Part shown: positions 4,635 to 5,823 of the stretch, piece by piece
How positions within the stretch are numbered: the first letter of the stretch is position 1
Layout: each line of letters begins with the position of its first letter
Origin: Limisphaerales bacterium
Lineage (GTDB): Bacteria; Verrucomicrobiota; Verrucomicrobiia; Limisphaerales; UBA11358
DNA: 5,823 nt
Direction: 5' to 3'
NCBI GenBank assembly: GCA_003455565.1
Contig: DMQW01000242.1
Location: 1-5,823, forward strand
Notes under the pieces: generated by a model
Seen by the model: the letters and a program-made list of their open reading frames with translations, nothing else
What the model was told of the DNA's origin: nothing
Databases searched by the model: none
Position numbers and translations under genes: made by a program

Positions 4635-5597
4635 TCACCGCTTCCGCCACTCGGTCTTCGGCGGCTCCGGCAAACCTTGCGCGCGCAGTGCCGTGCGGAA
4701 ATGCAGCTTGGAAATTTTCCCCAACTCGCCCGCGCCGCGTGTTTCCACAAATTGTTTCGCCGCCGCGTCCACCGCTGCGGACGCGCCTTTCGGCAGCTTC
4801 ATGGCAAAATCTTTTTCTAGTTTCGCCAGTCCTTTCACAAATTCGTCGCGCGCCAGAATCGAGGCCGCCGCCACGGCGATGTCTTCTTCCGCCTTGTGCC
4901 GCTGCACGAGTTGCAATTCCTTCCCTTGCACCATCAACGCTTTTTCAATCACGCTTTTGCTCGCGGCGAACTGATCGCTGATGGCCTTCACCGGCAGCGG
5001 GTTCATCTGGTAACGCTTGCCCAGCAGGTTTTCAATCACGCGCGCGTGACCCCACGCGAGCAGCGTGTTAACGCTTTTCATCTTCGCGTAAAGCCGATTG
5101 TAAGCCTCGTTGCCGATGACGACGGAATCCGTCACGCAGCCGGGCGTGGTGCGGATTTTCTCGGCGAGTTCGGCAATCTTCTTGTCGCTGGAAATATTTT
5201 TGGAATCGCGGATGCCGATGTCCGCCCACGCCTTGATGACTTTCTCGTTCACATAAACACCCGCGATGGAAAGCGGCCCGAAGAAATCGCCCTTGCCGCT
5301 TTCGTCCACGCCGATGCGCGGCAGGAGCAGTTCGGGATTCAAAATGGTTTCGTAGCCGAGCCTGGCCTGCTTGAGAATTTCCGGCTCCAGAACGAACTCC
5401 ACAAATTCCGCCGTGCCTTTCCCCTGCACGACCAGCTTGCCGCTCTCGTAAAAAACAATGTTCGTCTTGTCGGATTCAAACGCGAACCGCGCATACGGCA
5501 CCGTGCGCGGCTTCCAGTTGCGCGCCTGCAACGCGGCCAGCAGCGCCGACGCCTGTTCGCCGGTCAGCTTGCAAGTGTGGATGGTGAGCGGCTTCAC
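4635..5597 (-). CDS. rnhC: Ribonuclease HIII
   Basis: This enzyme cleaves the RNA strand of RNA-DNA hybrids, removing R-loops and primers in the cytoplasm. From GTG 5597 the protein has 320 residues, close to the family's usual 300-315. The N-terminal part (about 1-75, LTIHTCKLTGEQ...NIVFYESGKLVVQGKG) matches the TBP-like substrate-binding domain typical of HIII. The catalytic domain follows: IGVDESGKGDFFGPL (95-109, acidic D98 and E99), GIRDSKNIS (D131), ISDQFA (D208) and HKAEEDIAVAAASILAR (234-250). The frame stays open upstream to an ATG at 5732, but those extra 45 residues translate the GCAAAG tract and a palindromic repeat (SPSPIGWERAGVRV, CSLRSFAVNFFA), so I reject that start. No Shine-Dalgarno is seen before GTG 5597. 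The stop is TGA 4635-4637. Confidence 0.93.
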   Translation of the reverse strand: MKPLTIHTCKLTGEQASALLAALQARNWKPRTVPYARFAFESDKTNIVFYESGKLVVQGKGTAEFVEFVLEPEILKQARLGYETILNPELLLPRIGVDESGKGDFFGPLSIAGVYVNEKVIKAWADIGIRDSKNISSDKKIAELAEKIRTTPGCVTDSVVIGNEAYNRLYAKMKSVNTLLAWGHARVIENLLGKRYQMNPLPVKAISDQFAASKSVIEKALMVQGKELQLVQRHKAEEDIAVAAASILARDEFVKGLAKLEKDFAMKLPKGASAAVDAAAKQFVETRGAGELGKISKLHFRTALRAQGLPEPPKTEWRKR

Positions 5598-5613
5598 TGC
5601 GAAAAAATTAACC

Positions 5614-5638
5614 GCAAAGGAACGCAAAGAACACAAAG
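5614..5638. repeat. GCAAAG-rich degenerate tandem tract
   Basis: Three degenerate units follow each other: GCAAAGGAAC (5614-5623), GCAAAGAAC (5624-5632) and ACAAAG (5633-5638). The tract lies 17 nt upstream of the rnhC GTG, in its 5' untranslated region. I recall similar 'GCAAAGGAACGCAAAGAA' tracts as dispersed intergenic sequence in this kind of genome, unverified here. Confidence 0.55.
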
Positions 5639-5666
5639 TTTTTGCATGTTTGGAAAATCGTTTTAC

Positions 5667-5823
5667 CCTCACCCCTGCCCTCTCCCATCCGATGGGCGAG
5701 GGAGAATCGTTTCCCGTCGCTCGACAAATCAAGCGACGGGATTGGCCGGACGGTCGAACAACAAAACTGAAGATGCCGATGGCTGTCCCCTCTCCCGTCG
5801 GACGGGAGAGGGTCAGGGTGAGG
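5667..5823. repeat. Compound palindromic repeat element (three hairpins, inverted ends)
   Basis: The outer arms are 20-mers in inverted orientation: 5667-5686 (CCTCACCCCTGCCCTCTCCC) and 5804-5823, whose reverse complement agrees at 17 of 20 positions. Each arm contributes to its own near-perfect palindrome: 5678-5689 with 5691-5702 (12-bp stem, one mismatch, one central base), and 5788-5799 with 5801-5812 (12-bp stem, no mismatch, one central base). Between them CCCGTCGCT (5713-5721) pairs perfectly with AGCGACGGG (5732-5740). No coding signal is convincing here. The element runs to the window edge and may continue. Confidence 0.75.

Noticed and set aside
2292..4640. The 82-bp repeat as attachment site (attL/attR) of the AT-rich insert
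   Set aside because: Both copies lie on the same side of the insert, and I see no third copy at its far border (4558-4640). No integrase gene is present in the window.
5614..5638. CRISPR-like appearance of the GCAAAG units
   Set aside because: The units are only 6-10 bp and directly adjacent, with no spacers of regular length and no cas genes nearby.
5598..5732. N-terminal extension of RNase HIII starting at ATG 5732
   Set aside because: The 45 extra residues are translated repeats, and the protein from GTG 5597 already has a complete N-terminal domain and family-typical length.

Overview
The window reads as a piece of a moderately GC-rich bacterial chromosome with one AT-rich accessory insert. 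Protein styles and repeats suggest Verrucomicrobiota, possibly Pedosphaera/Limisphaerales-like. The hints are a secreted-redoxin family ending in PYGC, RNase HIII, a lone vapBC module, 'CCTCACCC..CCCTCTCCC' palindromes and 'GCAAAGGAAC' tracts. This placement is inference from memory, not from a search.

Left part, + strand: the possible tail of an upstream gene (1-93) is followed by a thioredoxin-like (redoxin) gene whose signal-peptide segment is split. A 102-bp MITE-like element (135-236) with terminal inverted repeats sits between two TA dinucleotides. Removing the element and one TA in silico restores an in-frame classical signal peptide, MKKLLTILTALTMAAAAFA, joined to the redoxin domain. 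This is the clearest structural discovery in the window. The gene converges on the next one, with palindromes and a likely terminator between or inside their 3' ends.

Middle part, - strand (transcription runs right to left): an RluA-family pseudouridine synthase (838-1614) is preceded by a VapC-like PIN toxin (1638-2039) and its antitoxin (2036-2248), which overlap by ATGA. An 82-bp direct repeat flanks the toxin-antitoxin module. It is the first 27 or so codons of the synthase gene, present once in the intact gene (1532-1613) and once as an orphan fragment upstream of vapB (2292-2373), at exactly 760 bp offset with two mismatches. The module therefore looks inserted into the synthase gene with duplication or replacement of its 5' end.

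Accessory insert, - strand (about 2375-4600): visibly AT-rich (22 of 60 bases G+C in 3361-3420, against 39 of 60 in 4861-4920). It encodes a P-loop ATPase resembling the Sll1717-type family (3169-4557) and an overlapping downstream gene for a probable winged-helix protein (2376-3182). They form a compact two-gene unit of unknown function and are the best candidate here for an undescribed, possibly defence-related, system.

Right part, - strand: RNase HIII (rnhC, best start GTG 5597, end 4635), preceded by dispersed-type repeats: a GCAAAG tract and a compound palindromic element running to the window edge. All - strand genes point the same way and no strong terminator was seen from the ATPase to the synthase, so read-through from the insert into vapBC and the synthase is possible.
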